Positions 17,842 through 27,356 are shown, counted from the stretch's first letter. The stretch is DNA of 64,000 bases from Clostridium sp. 28_17 (GCA_001916065.1 MNRS01000017.1:32318-96317), one strand, 5' to 3'. Made by a program: numbers and translations. Notes: generated from the sequence alone by a model not told the origin.

Positions 17842-18219
17842 ATGTTTGGAAGAAGAAAATGTTATTGTATGAATAATAATTATCAAAACAATTCATGTGA
17901 AGAACAAAACGACATAATGGAAGACAAATGTTCAAATGTAGCCAATGCAAATTTTAGCTGTAATCAAAATGAATACATGGATTGTTGTGAATGTGGATTT
18001 GAAGAAGAAGATAATGTATTTCCAGAAAATCCAATGTTAGGTCAAAGTTATGTACCTATCCAATATATGGATAAAACATTTAAACCATGTGTAGGACTAA
18101 AAATGGGAACAATATTTCCAGAATTGGTCAGTCCTTATATGCCAGGTCAATCTATGAATGAAATAGAATATTTGGCAGCAACAAATACTATAAAGGAGGG
18201 CTGTAACAAATGTCAATAG
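17842..18219 (+). CDS. cotJA: Spore coat protein CotJA
   Basis: 125 residues from the ATG at 17842, preceded by AAGGAGG. An N-terminal Cys/Asn-rich region (about 1-60) precedes the CotJA core: YVPIQYMDKTFKP, LKMGTIFPELVSPYMPGQS and a Cys-ending tail. CotJA is an inner spore-coat component that needs CotJC for assembly. Its last 10 bases overlap cotJB. The N-terminal cysteine-rich extension is longer than in Bacillus CotJA. Confidence 0.92.
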   Translation: MFGRRKCYCMNNNYQNNSCEEQNDIMEDKCSNVANANFSCNQNEYMDCCECGFEEEDNVFPENPMLGQSYVPIQYMDKTFKPCVGLKMGTIFPELVSPYMPGQSMNEIEYLAATNTIKEGCNKCQ

Positions 18220-18461
18220 AAAAAGAAGAAATGTTACAACAAATAAGATGTTGTGATTTTGCAATAAATGAACTTGCTTTATATTTAGATACACACCCAA
18301 CAGATGACAACGCACTTTGCTTACACAGAAGATATTGCAGAGAAGCAAAAGATTTGAAAGATAAATATCAAAAAATCTATGGTCCTTTAACAATTAATTT
18401 TCCATGTAATAAATGGAGATGGCTAGAAGAACCATGGCCTTGGGAAGGAGGAATGAATTAA
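18210..18461 (+). CDS. cotJB: Spore coat protein CotJB
   Basis: 83 residues. The family pattern is clear: MLQQIRCCDFAINELALYLDTHP near the start, then HRRYCREAKDLKDKYQKIYGPL and the Trp/Pro-rich end WRWLEEPWPWEGG. AAAGGAGG lies within the end of cotJA. Its TAA overlaps the cotJC ATG by one base, so the three genes are translationally coupled. Confidence 0.95.
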   Translation: MSIEKEEMLQQIRCCDFAINELALYLDTHPTDDNALCLHRRYCREAKDLKDKYQKIYGPLTINFPCNKWRWLEEPWPWEGGMN

Positions 18462-19051
18462 TGTGGACTTATAATAAAACATTACAATATCCAATTAATA
18501 TAAAATGTTCAGATCCAAGATTAGCAAAAGTAATAATTTCTCAATATGGTGGACCTGACGGCGAACTTGCAGCGTCTCTAAGATATTTATCTCAAAGATT
18601 TGGCATGCCAGACCAAAATGCAAAGGCTATTCTTAATGATATAGGTACTGAAGAACTTGCTCACCTTGAAATGGTAGGAACAATTGTACATCAATTGACA
18701 AGAGGTGCTTCAATTGAAGAAATAGAAAAAGCAGGTTTAGGACCATATTATACAGACCATGGCGTTGATATATATCCACAATCAGCAGCAGGCGCTCCAT
18801 TTACAGCAGCATATATTGCATGTAAAGGTGACCCAATTGCAAACTTACAAGAAGATTTGGCTGCCGAACAAAAAGCTCGTGCAACTTATGAAAAATTAAT
18901 TGATTTATGTAGAGATAACCCAGATGTTATTGACCCATTAAGATATTTAAGAGAAAGAGAAGTTGTTCATTTCCAAAGATTTGGTGAGGCTTTAAGAGGC
19001 GTTCAAGATAAATTGGCCGAAAAGAAATTTTATATGAATGATTGCAAATAA
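18461..19051 (+). CDS. cotJC: Spore coat protein CotJC, manganese catalase-like
   Basis: 196 residues starting MWTYNKTLQYP at 18461 (GAAGGAGG site); a longer reading into cotJB is not used. Ferritin-like di-manganese catalase fold: metal-ligand motifs EELAHLEMVGTI and REREVVHFQRFGEAL, and an intervening glutamate in LAAEQKARATYEKL. Members decompose hydrogen peroxide in the spore coat. A bidirectional terminator follows. Confidence 0.96.
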   Translation: MWTYNKTLQYPINIKCSDPRLAKVIISQYGGPDGELAASLRYLSQRFGMPDQNAKAILNDIGTEELAHLEMVGTIVHQLTRGASIEEIEKAGLGPYYTDHGVDIYPQSAAGAPFTAAYIACKGDPIANLQEDLAAEQKARATYEKLIDLCRDNPDVIDPLRYLREREVVHFQRFGEALRGVQDKLAEKKFYMNDCK

Positions 19052-19073
19052 TTAAAAAAGAATGATTTAAAAC

Positions 19074-19107
19074 AAAAAAGTCAAACTTTTTATGTTTGAC
19101 TTTTTTA
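19074..19107. terminator. Bidirectional terminator between cotJC and argS
   Basis: AAAAAAGTCAAAC / GTTTGACTTTTTT hairpin with a short loop serves both convergent genes; the argS stop codon lies within its right edge. Confidence 0.9.
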
Positions 19108-20811
19108 CATTTTTTCTGGCATTTCTATTCCTAGTAAATTTGCACCTTGTTTTAAAACTTGTGATACTGCATAAGTTAAGTAAACACGTGCATCCTGGAC
19201 ATCTTTATCATCAACAATAATTTTATTTTCATTATAAAAACTACTATATGCTTTTGCTAATTCAATTAAATATCTCGCAAGTATTGATGGTTCGTTCTTA
19301 TCTGTTACTTGAATTAATATATCTTCGAAATTATAAATCAATTTTAAAATTGCCATTGAATATTCATCTGATAAATTGTCTATTTTAACATTTTCGATTT
19401 TTGGTAAATATCCTGCCTTTTCTAATACACTTTTTGTTCTAACATATGTATATTGAATATATGGTCCTGTTTCGCCTTGAAAGTTTAATATTGTATTCCA
19501 ATCAAAGACTTCATCTTTAATTCTTGACGCAGACATATCATTAAATATAACTGCACCTATTCCAACTTTTTTAGCAACTTCTTCTTTATTTTCCAAGTCC
19601 GGATTTTTTTGTTCAATTATTTCTTTGGCTCTAGAAATTGCTTCATTTAACAATTCTTCAAGTTTAATAATATTACCTTCTCTTGTTGACATTTTTCCTT
19701 CTGGTAGCAATACCATTCCAAATGACACATGTTCTAGTCCATTTGTATATTTTTCATCTAATCCTAAAAGTTTTGCAACTTCAAATACTTGTTTAAAGTG
19801 TAATACTTGTTCATATGATGTTACATATAATGCTTTATCAAAATCATATGTTCTAGCCCTATATAAAATTGCAGCTAAATCCCTTGTTGCATATGTTGTA
19901 GAACCATTTGATTTTTCTATTATACATGGTGTATTTATTCCTTTATCTTCCAAGTCTATTATTTTTGCTCCTTGTGATTCTACAAGTTTACCTGTTTTTT
20001 TTAACAAATCTATTACTTCTGGCATCTTGTCAGAATAGAATGACTCTCCATTCCAAGAATCAAACTTGCTTCCAAGTAAATCATATACTTTTTGAAATTC
20101 TTGTAAACTTAGTTTTCTAAATTTTTTCCAAATTTCTACGCAATATGAATCTCCATCTTCTAATTTTTTGAAATTATTTCTGCAATTTTCTAATATTTGT
20201 TCATCATTTTTGCATGCTTCATTTATTCTTATATAGATTTTTGTTAATTCATTTATTGGATCTTTTTCAATGTCATATTCTTCGCCCCACATTTTGTAGC
20301 CTTCTATTAATTTTCCAAATTGTGTTCCATAATCCCCTAAATGATTTACACCTGTAACATTATATCCTAAATATTTGTATATATTGTATAGTGCTCCACC
20401 TATTACTGTTGAACGTAAATGGCCTATATGAAATGGCTTTGCAATATTGGGTGCTGAATAGTCTATGACAATGTTTTTTCCTTCTCCCACTATTGATTTT
20501 CCATATTGCTCTGTCTTTGATATTTCTCCTAATACTTCTTCTGCTAATGTTGATTTGTTTATAAAAAAGTTTAAGTAACCTCCTGCTACTTCTACTTTTT
20601 CTATTTCTTCTACAGGTTCTATTTTTTCTTTTATTTCATCTGCAATTGCTGGTGGTGCCTTCCTCAATTCCTTTGCTAACCTAAAACATGGAAAGGCGTA
20701 ATCGCCATTTTTGCTATCTTTAGGTGTTTCTATGTAACCTTCCAATTCTTTTGCATTTATTTCTATTGTTTTTGATATCTGTTTTGCTATTATTTGTTTA
20801 AAATTTTTCAT
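19105..20811 (-). CDS. argS: Arginyl-tRNA synthetase
   Basis: Class I synthetase, 568 residues. N-terminal additional domain (about 1-115), HIGH motif as FHIGHLRST near 130, KMSKS-like MSTREGN near 375, and the all-alpha anticodon-binding domain at the C-terminus (YLIELAKAYSSFYNENKI, ending NLLGIEMPEKM). It starts after GGAAGG. It lies 13 bp downstream of gmk on the minus strand and probably shares its transcript. Confidence 0.97.
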   Translation of the reverse strand: MKNFKQIIAKQISKTIEINAKELEGYIETPKDSKNGDYAFPCFRLAKELRKAPPAIADEIKEKIEPVEEIEKVEVAGGYLNFFINKSTLAEEVLGEISKTEQYGKSIVGEGKNIVIDYSAPNIAKPFHIGHLRSTVIGGALYNIYKYLGYNVTGVNHLGDYGTQFGKLIEGYKMWGEEYDIEKDPINELTKIYIRINEACKNDEQILENCRNNFKKLEDGDSYCVEIWKKFRKLSLQEFQKVYDLLGSKFDSWNGESFYSDKMPEVIDLLKKTGKLVESQGAKIIDLEDKGINTPCIIEKSNGSTTYATRDLAAILYRARTYDFDKALYVTSYEQVLHFKQVFEVAKLLGLDEKYTNGLEHVSFGMVLLPEGKMSTREGNIIKLEELLNEAISRAKEIIEQKNPDLENKEEVAKKVGIGAVIFNDMSASRIKDEVFDWNTILNFQGETGPYIQYTYVRTKSVLEKAGYLPKIENVKIDNLSDEYSMAILKLIYNFEDILIQVTDKNEPSILARYLIELAKAYSSFYNENKIIVDDKDVQDARVYLTYAVSQVLKQGANLLGIEMPEKM

Positions 20812-20824
20812 TGAAACCTTCCTT

Positions 20825-21391
20825 TTATTTTTCTAACCTTTTTTCATTTTCAATAATAGTCATAATTATTTGAACAGTTTTTTCTAAATCATCATTTTTT
20901 ATTACATAATCATATAAATTAATTTTAGATTCCTCATATTCTAGCCTGTTTAAACGTAATTGCATATCCGCTTCTGATAAATTATCACCACGATTTATAA
21001 GTCTATTTTTTAATTCTTCTTTATCAACTTTTAAAAATATTGTAACTAATTTCGTATCATTAGATAACATTTTGATTAAATTTTCTGTACCATTTACTTC
21101 TATATCTTTAACTATTATTTTACCACTCTGAATTTTTTCATTCATTAATTTTTTAGATGTACCATAATAATTTTCATGATGCAAATCATATTCATAAAAT
21201 TCTCCATTATTTATTTTTTCTTTAAATTCTTCTTTTGATATAAAGTGATATTGTATACCCTCTTCTTCTCCTGGTCTTGGTCCTCTAGACGTAAAAGATG
21301 GAAGTGATATAACATTTTCCATCCTTTTTATTAATTCTTTTTTTATTGTATCTTTACCTGCTCCAGAAACTCCTGATAATATTACTAGCAT
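20825..21391 (-). CDS. gmk: Guanylate kinase
   Basis: 188 residues, phosphorylates GMP to GDP. P-loop SGVSGAGKDT at 4-13, GMP-binding SFTSRGPRPGEEEGIQYHF near 30-50, and the lid region NRGDNLSEADMQLRLNR. Part of the conserved yicC-remA-gmk-rpoZ cluster; the P-loop serine/threonine position reads D-T, a normal variant. Confidence 0.96.
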   Translation of the reverse strand: MLVILSGVSGAGKDTIKKELIKRMENVISLPSFTSRGPRPGEEEGIQYHFISKEEFKEKINNGEFYEYDLHHENYYGTSKKLMNEKIQSGKIIVKDIEVNGTENLIKMLSNDTKLVTIFLKVDKEELKNRLINRGDNLSEADMQLRLNRLEYEESKINLYDYVIKNDDLEKTVQIIMTIIENEKRLEK

Positions 21392-21408
21392 TTTAATTCC
21401 CCTTTTTA

Positions 21409-21702
21409 TTATTCTTCTATTTCTGTATCTTTTTTTGCTTCTTCATTATTTTGTTCTTCACTTTGTTCTTTGATTTCTTCTTTATTTTCTTCTTTATTTT
21501 CTTCTTCTCTTATAATCTCAAATTTACCCTCTGCAAGTTCATTTGCTGCTAATGTTACAGGTGATTCTTCTTTAACTTTTGTCAAAGGTTCATCTCCCAT
21601 TGCAATTTGTCTAGCCCTTTTTGATGTTGCTATTACCAATTCATATCTGTTTTTGGCTTTTTTTAATAATTCTGTAACCGTTGGTTTTACTATCATTTTC
21701 AT
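21409..21702 (-). CDS. rpoZ: RNA polymerase omega subunit
   Basis: 97 residues. The omega core TVTELLKKAKNRYELVIATSKRARQI and MGDEPLTKVKEESPVTLAANEL is intact; the tail is a Glu/Asn/Lys-rich extension of about 35 residues containing EENKEENKEE repeats. A second in-frame ATG at 21696 has the better distance to AGGAGG and may be the true start. Located between remA and gmk as in Bacillus. Confidence 0.94.
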   Translation of the reverse strand: MKMIVKPTVTELLKKAKNRYELVIATSKRARQIAMGDEPLTKVKEESPVTLAANELAEGKFEIIREEENKEENKEEIKEQSEEQNNEEAKKDTEIEE

Positions 21703-21759
21703 TTTCCTCCTAAATTTTTAAAATTCAAATTCCTAAAGATTTAAATTTATAATTATTTT

Positions 21760-22032
21760 CTAATCATCTTCTTGTATTTGTGCCGATGTAGTTGTAATAT
21801 CTTTATCTAATCTTCCAGCAACAGTCTCTGGTTGTACAGCTGACAAAATTATATGTCCAGAGTCAGTTATTATTACTGCTCTTGTTCGTCTTCCACATGT
21901 TGCATCAACCGCTGTTTTATCATCCTTTGCTTCTTGAACCATTCTTTTTATTGGAGCTGATTCAGGGCTAACTATTGCTACTATTCTATCTGCAGAAACA
22001 ATATTTCCAAATCCTATATTTACTAATTGCAT
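21760..22032 (-). CDS. remA: Extracellular matrix regulator RemA (DUF370)
   Basis: 90 residues matching RemA, a DNA-binding activator of biofilm-matrix genes in Bacillus: [44 protein letters not shown] and [17 protein letters not shown] (each within the family core). The octameric ring surface arginines in the middle motif are conserved. TGGAGGG ribosome site. Target genes in this organism are not evident. Confidence 0.96.
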   Translation of the reverse strand: MQLVNIGFGNIVSADRIVAIVSPESAPIKRMVQEAKDDKTAVDATCGRRTRAVIITDSGHIILSAVQPETVAGRLDKDITTTSAQIQEDD

Positions 22033-22107
22033 ACTAATCCCTCCATTCTAATCTTTCATCTTATTTTACATCGTTTTAAATTTTTAGACTTCTATTTTTT
22101 ATAAAAT

Positions 22108-22989
22108 CTATTCTATATTTTGTACTTGTTCTCTAATGTCCTCTATCTCAGTTTTTATATCGATAACTCCATTTGTTATTTCAAGATTATTTGCCTTTGA
22201 ACCTATAGTGTTTGTTTCCCTGTTCATTTCTTGTATAATAAAATCTAGTTTTTTTCCTATAGCTCCATCTTGGTTATTGGATATTAAATTTTCAAATTGA
22301 AATATATGGCTCTTTAGTCTTGTAATTTCTTCCTCAATTGAACATTTATCTGCATATATTACAACTTCTTGTGCTAACCTTGATTTATCTACTTCATCGT
22401 TTTTTAATAACTCTTTTACTCTCTTTTCTAATTTTACTACATATTCTTCAATAAGTCCAGTAGATTTTGCAGATATTTCCACTATTTTGCTTTGAATGTT
22501 CCTTATCCTCTGCAATAAATCTTGAGAAATCTTTTCTCCCTCTATATTTTTCATTTCTAAAATTCTAGTTACTGCACCTTGTGTTACTTGTTTTATTTCA
22601 TCTTTTATTTTTGAATTTTCTTCATCTACTTTTATTGTTAATACATCCGGAATTTTAGCAATATCCATAACCTCTATATTACTTTCTATTTTTTCTTCTT
22701 GTGCAAGTTCTTTTAGCTGTTCAATATATAATTTTGCAAGTTGCTTATTTATTTCTATTTTTCTTCCTTCTTCACTATTATTTTCAAAACTAACAAATAC
22801 GTCTATTTTTCCTCTTTTAATTTTATTGGATATTTCTTTTTTTATGGTTTCTTCCAAATAACTTATTGCTTTAGGAATTTTTACATTAATATCCAGGTAT
22901 CTATGGTTTACACTTTTTATTTCAATTTGGTATTCTCTGCCTTCTACACTAAGATTTTGCTTTCCATACCCAGTCATACTTCTAATCAT
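22108..22989 (-). CDS. yicC: YicC/YloC family endoribonuclease
   Basis: 293 residues. Starts MIRSMTGYGK, the family signature, with EIKSVNHRYLDINVKIPK near 27-44 and the C-terminal IQEMNRETNTIGSKANNLEI motif. YicC proteins are RNA endonucleases that affect small-RNA and mRNA turnover. The ATG overlaps the upstream gene's TGA (ATGA), so it is coupled to the membrane protein with the H1-like tail. Heads the conserved remA-rpoZ-gmk series. Confidence 0.95.
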   Translation of the reverse strand: MIRSMTGYGKQNLSVEGREYQIEIKSVNHRYLDINVKIPKAISYLEETIKKEISNKIKRGKIDVFVSFENNSEEGRKIEINKQLAKLYIEQLKELAQEEKIESNIEVMDIAKIPDVLTIKVDEENSKIKDEIKQVTQGAVTRILEMKNIEGEKISQDLLQRIRNIQSKIVEISAKSTGLIEEYVVKLEKRVKELLKNDEVDKSRLAQEVVIYADKCSIEEEITRLKSHIFQFENLISNNQDGAIGKKLDFIIQEMNRETNTIGSKANNLEITNGVIDIKTEIEDIREQVQNIE

Positions 22990-23882
22990 TTTTCTTCATC
23001 AACTTTCTTTTTGGTTGTTTTCTTTTTTTTATTTTCTATTCCTTGTTTTTCAACTTTTGTTGTTGCCTTTTTCTTCGTTGCAGGTGTCTTTGGTGTTTTT
23101 GATTTTGTTTCTTTGTTTTTTGTTACGTCCTTTTCAACTTTTGTTGTTGTTTTTTTCTTAGTTGCAGGTGTCTTTGGTGTTTTTGATTTTGCCTCTTTGT
23201 TTTCTGTTACGTCCTTTTCAACTTTTGTTGTTGTTTTTTTCTTTGTTACAGGTGTCTTTGGTGTTTTTGATTTTGCCTCTGTCTTTTCTATTACGTCCTT
23301 TTCAACTTTTGTTGTTGCCTTTTTCTTCGTTGCAGGTGTCTTTGTTGTTTTTGATTTTGCCTCTGTCTTTTTCGTTGTTGTCACATCATTTTTTAATTTT
23401 ATATCTTCTATTTTATCTTTTTTTCTCTTAGTAGCCTCTTTTTTCACCGGTTCTTTTTCCTTAACAATTTCTTTAATATCACTCAAATCATCTGCTATTT
23501 CTTTTCTTCCTTTTGTATAATACCATATACATTTTACTATAAAATATATTGCAATTATATATGATGAAGCCAAAAAATAAATTTTAAAATTAAAATTAAA
23601 TCTTTTCGTTATATACTGGCTTGTAAGTGTATACGCCGATAATACCAAAACTTCAATTCCTTGGACCACTAAGTCATCATCATCTTTTTTATATGCTAAT
23701 TCAAAAATAAAAATTGCTAAAAATAAAAATATCATTGTGCATATTTCAATTCCTCTTTCTAAATATAATGCACTAATCTTTTCGCTTACTAAATTTAAAG
23801 TCAAAAAATAAATAACTACCAATATTGCTTTTAGTATATTTAGATATATTTTTTTCATATGTTTCTCACTAACTTCTTTCAT
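22986..23882 (-). CDS. Membrane protein with histone H1-like Lys/Ala/Pro repeat tail
   Basis: 298 residues. The N-terminal half has about four membrane helices (roughly 10-30, 38-60, 66-82, 95-112). Residues about 155-290 are a basic tail made of four imperfect repeats of SKTPKTPATKKKTTTKVEK, each about 26 residues, resembling histone H1 and other Lys/Pro/Ala-rich nucleic-acid-binding tails. The repeats are also visible as near-identical DNA blocks between 23030 and 23370, so slippage or recombination could vary copy number. No function is known. It is coupled to yicC; an RNA- or DNA-tethering role at the membrane is only inference. Confidence 0.6.
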   Translation of the reverse strand: MKEVSEKHMKKIYLNILKAILVVIYFLTLNLVSEKISALYLERGIEICTMIFLFLAIFIFELAYKKDDDDLVVQGIEVLVLSAYTLTSQYITKRFNFNFKIYFLASSYIIAIYFIVKCIWYYTKGRKEIADDLSDIKEIVKEKEPVKKEATKRKKDKIEDIKLKNDVTTTKKTEAKSKTTKTPATKKKATTKVEKDVIEKTEAKSKTPKTPVTKKKTTTKVEKDVTENKEAKSKTPKTPATKKKTTTKVEKDVTKNKETKSKTPKTPATKKKATTKVEKQGIENKKKKTTKKKVDEEK

Positions 23883-23897
23883 ATATTCAATCCCTTT

Positions 23898-24650
23898 CTA
23901 TTTCTCTAGTTCATACATTATAATGCTTAATACATTTAGTGCAACAGTCTCTGTTCTTAATATTTTCTTTCCCAATGTTACTATTTTTGCACCATTATTT
24001 TCTAATTGTTCTACATCATTTTCTTCTAGTCCGCCCTCTGGTCCTATTACTATTCCTATCTTGATTTTGCCTTCTTTATATTTTTCTTTTATTTGCTTCA
24101 ATTGTTCTTTTAATGTTCTATTTTGTTCATTTTCATAGGCTACTATAACTATATCATATTTTGGAATTAATTCATACATATTTTTTATATTTATTACATT
24201 ATTTATATGTGGTATGATATCTCTTCCACTTTGTTTTGCAGCAACTTCAGATATTTTTTGCCATCTTTCAACTTTTTTACTTTTATCTTTTTCATTTAGT
24301 TTTACAACACATCTTTTCATTTCTACTGGAGTTATATCATATACCCCCAGTTCCACTGCTTTTTGAATTATAAATTCCATTTTATCTGCTTTGGGTAATC
24401 CTTGAAAAATTGTTACTTCTATATTTGATTCTACTTGCTTCTGAATTTTTTGTTTTATTTTGCATGTTATATTTTCATTTTCTATGTTTTGTATTTTACA
24501 TAGAAAATTTTCTCCATTTTGATTGTTACAAATTTGTATTTCGTCTCCTATTTTTGCTCTTAGTACTTTTTTTATGTGATTTACATCTTGTCCGATTATT
24601 ATTATTTCGTCTTTTTTTATTTGTTCTTCTTTTACAAAAAATTTGGGCAT
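23898..24650 (-). CDS. rsmE: 16S rRNA m3U1498 methyltransferase RsmE
   Basis: 250 residues of the SPOUT (knotted) methyltransferase class. N-terminal PUA-like domain begins MPKFFV; knot motifs IGIVIGPEGGLEENDVEQL and LGKKILRTETVALNVLSII are diagnostic. Methylates N3 of U1498 in 16S rRNA. AAGGAG ribosome site. Upstream DNA (24651-24766) holds no gene. Confidence 0.95.
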   Translation of the reverse strand: MPKFFVKEEQIKKDEIIIIGQDVNHIKKVLRAKIGDEIQICNNQNGENFLCKIQNIENENITCKIKQKIQKQVESNIEVTIFQGLPKADKMEFIIQKAVELGVYDITPVEMKRCVVKLNEKDKSKKVERWQKISEVAAKQSGRDIIPHINNVINIKNMYELIPKYDIVIVAYENEQNRTLKEQLKQIKEKYKEGKIKIGIVIGPEGGLEENDVEQLENNGAKIVTLGKKILRTETVALNVLSIIMYELEK

Positions 24651-24766
24651 TTTGTTCTCCTTATTGGTCTTTGTTTTTTACAAATCAGATTATATCATAC
24701 TTATTATTCTTTTTCAAATCAATTTTCAAATAATTTTATGAACTGTAACTTGTAACGAGTAAAAAA

Positions 24767-24890
24767 CCAGAATTAAGATTTTGTACGCAGTGCAAACTGC
24801 TACAAAATCTAATTTCTGCCATATTTATCTTCTACAGAAAGTTATCATACTATGATAATATCATACTATGATAACTTTCCTGGAATATAA
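24767..24890. repeat. Terminator-associated palindromic repeat, copy 3 (long form)
   Basis: A 54-bp imperfect hairpin (CCAGAATTAAGATTTTGTAC ... ACAAAATCTAATTTCTGCC) is followed by a spacer and tandem TATCATACTATGATAA units, then ACTTTCCTGGAATAT and an A-run. Bases 24767-24858 are identical to 34734-34825. Confidence 0.85.
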
Positions 24891-24920
24891 AAAAAGAGAG
24901 TATCATTTTTTGATACTCTC
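24889..24920 (-). terminator. Rubrerythrin terminator
   Basis: GAGAGTATCA-tttt(t)-TGATACTCTC hairpin followed on the minus strand by TTTTTTTATATTCC; the repeat element begins at that U-tract. Confidence 0.9.
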
Positions 24921-24926
24921 TACGCT

Positions 24927-25466
24927 TTAATAATTTTCTGCTTTTATTTCAAAATAAGCCTTTGGATGTGCACATACTGGGCATATTTCTGGAGCACTTT
25001 TTCCAATAACTATATGTCCACAATTTCTACATTTCCATATTCTATCTCCATCTTTGCTAAATACTAACCCATTCTCTACATTTTCTAATAATTTTAAATA
25101 TCTTTGTTCATGTTCTTTTTCTATTTTTGCAACTTCTGAAAATAAATAAGCAATATGGTTAAATCCTTCTTCTTTAGCCTCTTGTGCCATTCTATCATAC
25201 ATATCTGTCCATTCAAAATTTTCACCTTCTGCAGCTGCTTTTAAATTTTCTGCAGTTGATTTTATTTCTCCACCTTGTAATAATTTGAACCACATTTTTG
25301 CGTGTTCTTTTTCATTATCTGCTGTTTCTTGGAATATTGCTGCTATTTGCTCATATCCTTCTTTTTTTGCTTTACTTGCAAAATACGTATATTTATTTCT
25401 TGCTTGTGATTCTCCAGCAAATGCTTCCATTAAATTTTTTTCTGTTTTTGATCCTTTTAATTCCAT
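24927..25466 (-). CDS. rbr: Rubrerythrin
   Basis: 179 residues, peroxide-reducing protein of anaerobes. N-terminal ferritin-like diiron domain with ligands in FAGESQARNKY, DNEKEHAKMW and KIEKEHEQRYLKL; C-terminal rubredoxin-like iron site with two CxxC pairs (CRNCG and CPVCAHPKAYF). Length and order are standard. It is monocistronic, with its own promoter and terminator, and signals an anaerobic host. Confidence 0.97.
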   Translation of the reverse strand: MELKGSKTEKNLMEAFAGESQARNKYTYFASKAKKEGYEQIAAIFQETADNEKEHAKMWFKLLQGGEIKSTAENLKAAAEGENFEWTDMYDRMAQEAKEEGFNHIAYLFSEVAKIEKEHEQRYLKLLENVENGLVFSKDGDRIWKCRNCGHIVIGKSAPEICPVCAHPKAYFEIKAENY

Positions 25467-25499
25467 TCTGATACCTCCTAATTTTCTTTTTATACTTGC

Positions 25500-25528
25500 A
25501 GTTTATATCAATTATATATTTTTGTCAA
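25500..25528 (-). promoter_or_regulatory. Probable rubrerythrin promoter
   Basis: TTGACA (25528-25523), 17-bp spacer, TAAACT. A tandem TATTTTTATTTTATA repeat lies just upstream. Confidence 0.5.
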
Positions 25529-25588
25529 TATTTTTATTTTATATTTTTATTTTATATTTCTTCAAATTTTGTTCTTTAATGGTTAAAA

Positions 25589-27328
25589 TTAATGTTCTCT
25601 CTTTTTTTCTTCATTATCTTCTTTAATATTTCCAATAAACTTTCCGTTTAATTTAATACCTCTTTGCATCGTATTTAAATCAATATATTCGTGTGTATAC
25701 ATTTTTGAGATTTTTTTACTTTTTTTATTTATCAGATTTCCTAAATGTCTAATATAATTGTATTTTAAATCAACCGTATTTATTGTTTTATTTTTAGCAA
25801 TTATTTCTGATTCCCTTTGTTCTGTTAATGGCATATAAATTTTAGTGGTTAATCTTCTCCCCTTATACATCATATCTTTTTCACCCTCATAAATTGGTAT
25901 AATTGCATCACTTTTTGTTTCATCAAAAAATTGTATGATATTTTTCTTTCTCATATGGAGTTTTAATGGCAAATTAAATCCTGGATAATCAATACCAATT
26001 AGTATAAAATTATCATCATTTATTTTGTCTTCGGGTATATAGCCCCAATTAGTTATTTTGCTATTATGATTTATTTGTAGCAATAGTTCTCTAATCATTG
26101 TTTCTTTAGTTTCATATATTAATTTTATATTATTTCTTATAGATTGACAACAATCTATGTCTTTCAAAAAATCATTTTCTATATCTGGTAAAATATTATC
26201 AAATTCAAATTTATAGTTTCCCTTAAAATCACTTGTTATATTTTTTTTATAATCATAACGTGCATATCTATAATTTTCGCTTTCATCATATTCTGTAATA
26301 TTCTTTCTTGCTTTTTCTGCTATATTATCCAATAATTTCAATTTTAGAACAATTCCAAATAGAACTTCATCAGAAATTTGATCTATATTATTTTTATCTT
26401 CTATGTTATCCCAAAGATTTAGGCTATCCATTATAAATATTCCTTTTTTTATTTCTGATGCGCATTTTGAGACCCTATTTTGCCAAAACGCATTCAATAC
26501 TGTTAATTGTTCTAAAGATAGTGTATCTATATATTCATCAGTGAATATGTTTTTTAATCCAATATCTTCATCAATTTTCTCTGTTTCATACTTATAACAC
26601 ATATTTTTTAAATCTAATCTTTTATAATCTTCATTTTGTTGTTGAATTTCTTCTTCTAAAAATCCATATTTTTCTAGAAATTTTCCTGCGATTTTTAAAC
26701 TATTTTTTTCACATTTAATCAATTTCTTTTCTATTTCATTATGACCATACGGAACAATATCTTTTATCAAATCTAATTCATTTTCTATATCAATTTTTTT
26801 ATCTTCTTTTATGTCTAATTTATTTTCTGCATTTATTGATTTTTTATTCATTAATTTTTTTTCAAATTCAAAATCGTCTTTTGCTAAAGTATTTTTTATT
26901 GCTCTTGACATCTTTACTTTTTCTCTTAATTCTGATAACATTAGTTCCATTTGAAACTCAGCACATTTTCTTACACCTTGTTCTAATTTTGCTGATTCTT
27001 TGTCAAAATCAATTTCTTCCAAATCAATATCTTTTACATCATTATATACTTGTTCTAATAATACAGGATTTGAACTCAAGATTTTTAATGCGTTTTCTTG
27101 GAGTTGTATTTTTTCTGTTCCTGCAACCTTTAAATAGTCATATGTATCTGCTATAAACTCTTGATATATTATATTTCTAATATTTTCATCTTCATTAAAA
27201 TATTTTTTTAAATGCATTACATATTTTCGTAATGTATTTAAGGACTTTCTAGCACTAGATACTTCTAAAATTTTATTATTATTAGTTCTTTTTACAAAAT
27301 TCATTTCTTCTTTGAAGTTTAATTTCAT
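25589..27328 (-). CDS. Large hypothetical cytoplasmic protein
   Basis: 579 residues from the ATG at 27328 (GAAGGAG site; a longer reading from 27397 would run through the promoter). It is highly charged, helical, with no signal or membrane segments. The first 200 residues look coiled-coil-prone; the C-terminal part (about 430-540) has beta-like segments such as FILIGIDYPGFNLPLKLHMR and KGRRLTTKIYMPLTEQR. I do not recognise a family. The gene is monocistronic and its promoter carries a palindrome around the -10, suggesting dedicated regulation. Composition matches neighbours. Confidence 0.55.
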   Translation of the reverse strand: MKLNFKEEMNFVKRTNNNKILEVSSARKSLNTLRKYVMHLKKYFNEDENIRNIIYQEFIADTYDYLKVAGTEKIQLQENALKILSSNPVLLEQVYNDVKDIDLEEIDFDKESAKLEQGVRKCAEFQMELMLSELREKVKMSRAIKNTLAKDDFEFEKKLMNKKSINAENKLDIKEDKKIDIENELDLIKDIVPYGHNEIEKKLIKCEKNSLKIAGKFLEKYGFLEEEIQQQNEDYKRLDLKNMCYKYETEKIDEDIGLKNIFTDEYIDTLSLEQLTVLNAFWQNRVSKCASEIKKGIFIMDSLNLWDNIEDKNNIDQISDEVLFGIVLKLKLLDNIAEKARKNITEYDESENYRYARYDYKKNITSDFKGNYKFEFDNILPDIENDFLKDIDCCQSIRNNIKLIYETKETMIRELLLQINHNSKITNWGYIPEDKINDDNFILIGIDYPGFNLPLKLHMRKKNIIQFFDETKSDAIIPIYEGEKDMMYKGRRLTTKIYMPLTEQRESEIIAKNKTINTVDLKYNYIRHLGNLINKKSKKISKMYTHEYIDLNTMQRGIKLNGKFIGNIKEDNEEKKREH

Positions 27329-27356
27329 ATTACAAAATCTCCTTCTTTTATGCAGT

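Noticed and set aside
23030..23370. Regular direct repeats that could suggest a CRISPR array
   Set aside because: The units are in-frame protein repeats (about 78 bp) with no unique spacers, and they lie inside a coding region.
22741..23520. Phe/Val-rich repetitive open frame on the plus strand
   Set aside because: It is the complement of the Lys/Thr repeat tail and the yicC start; composition is that of a shadow frame.
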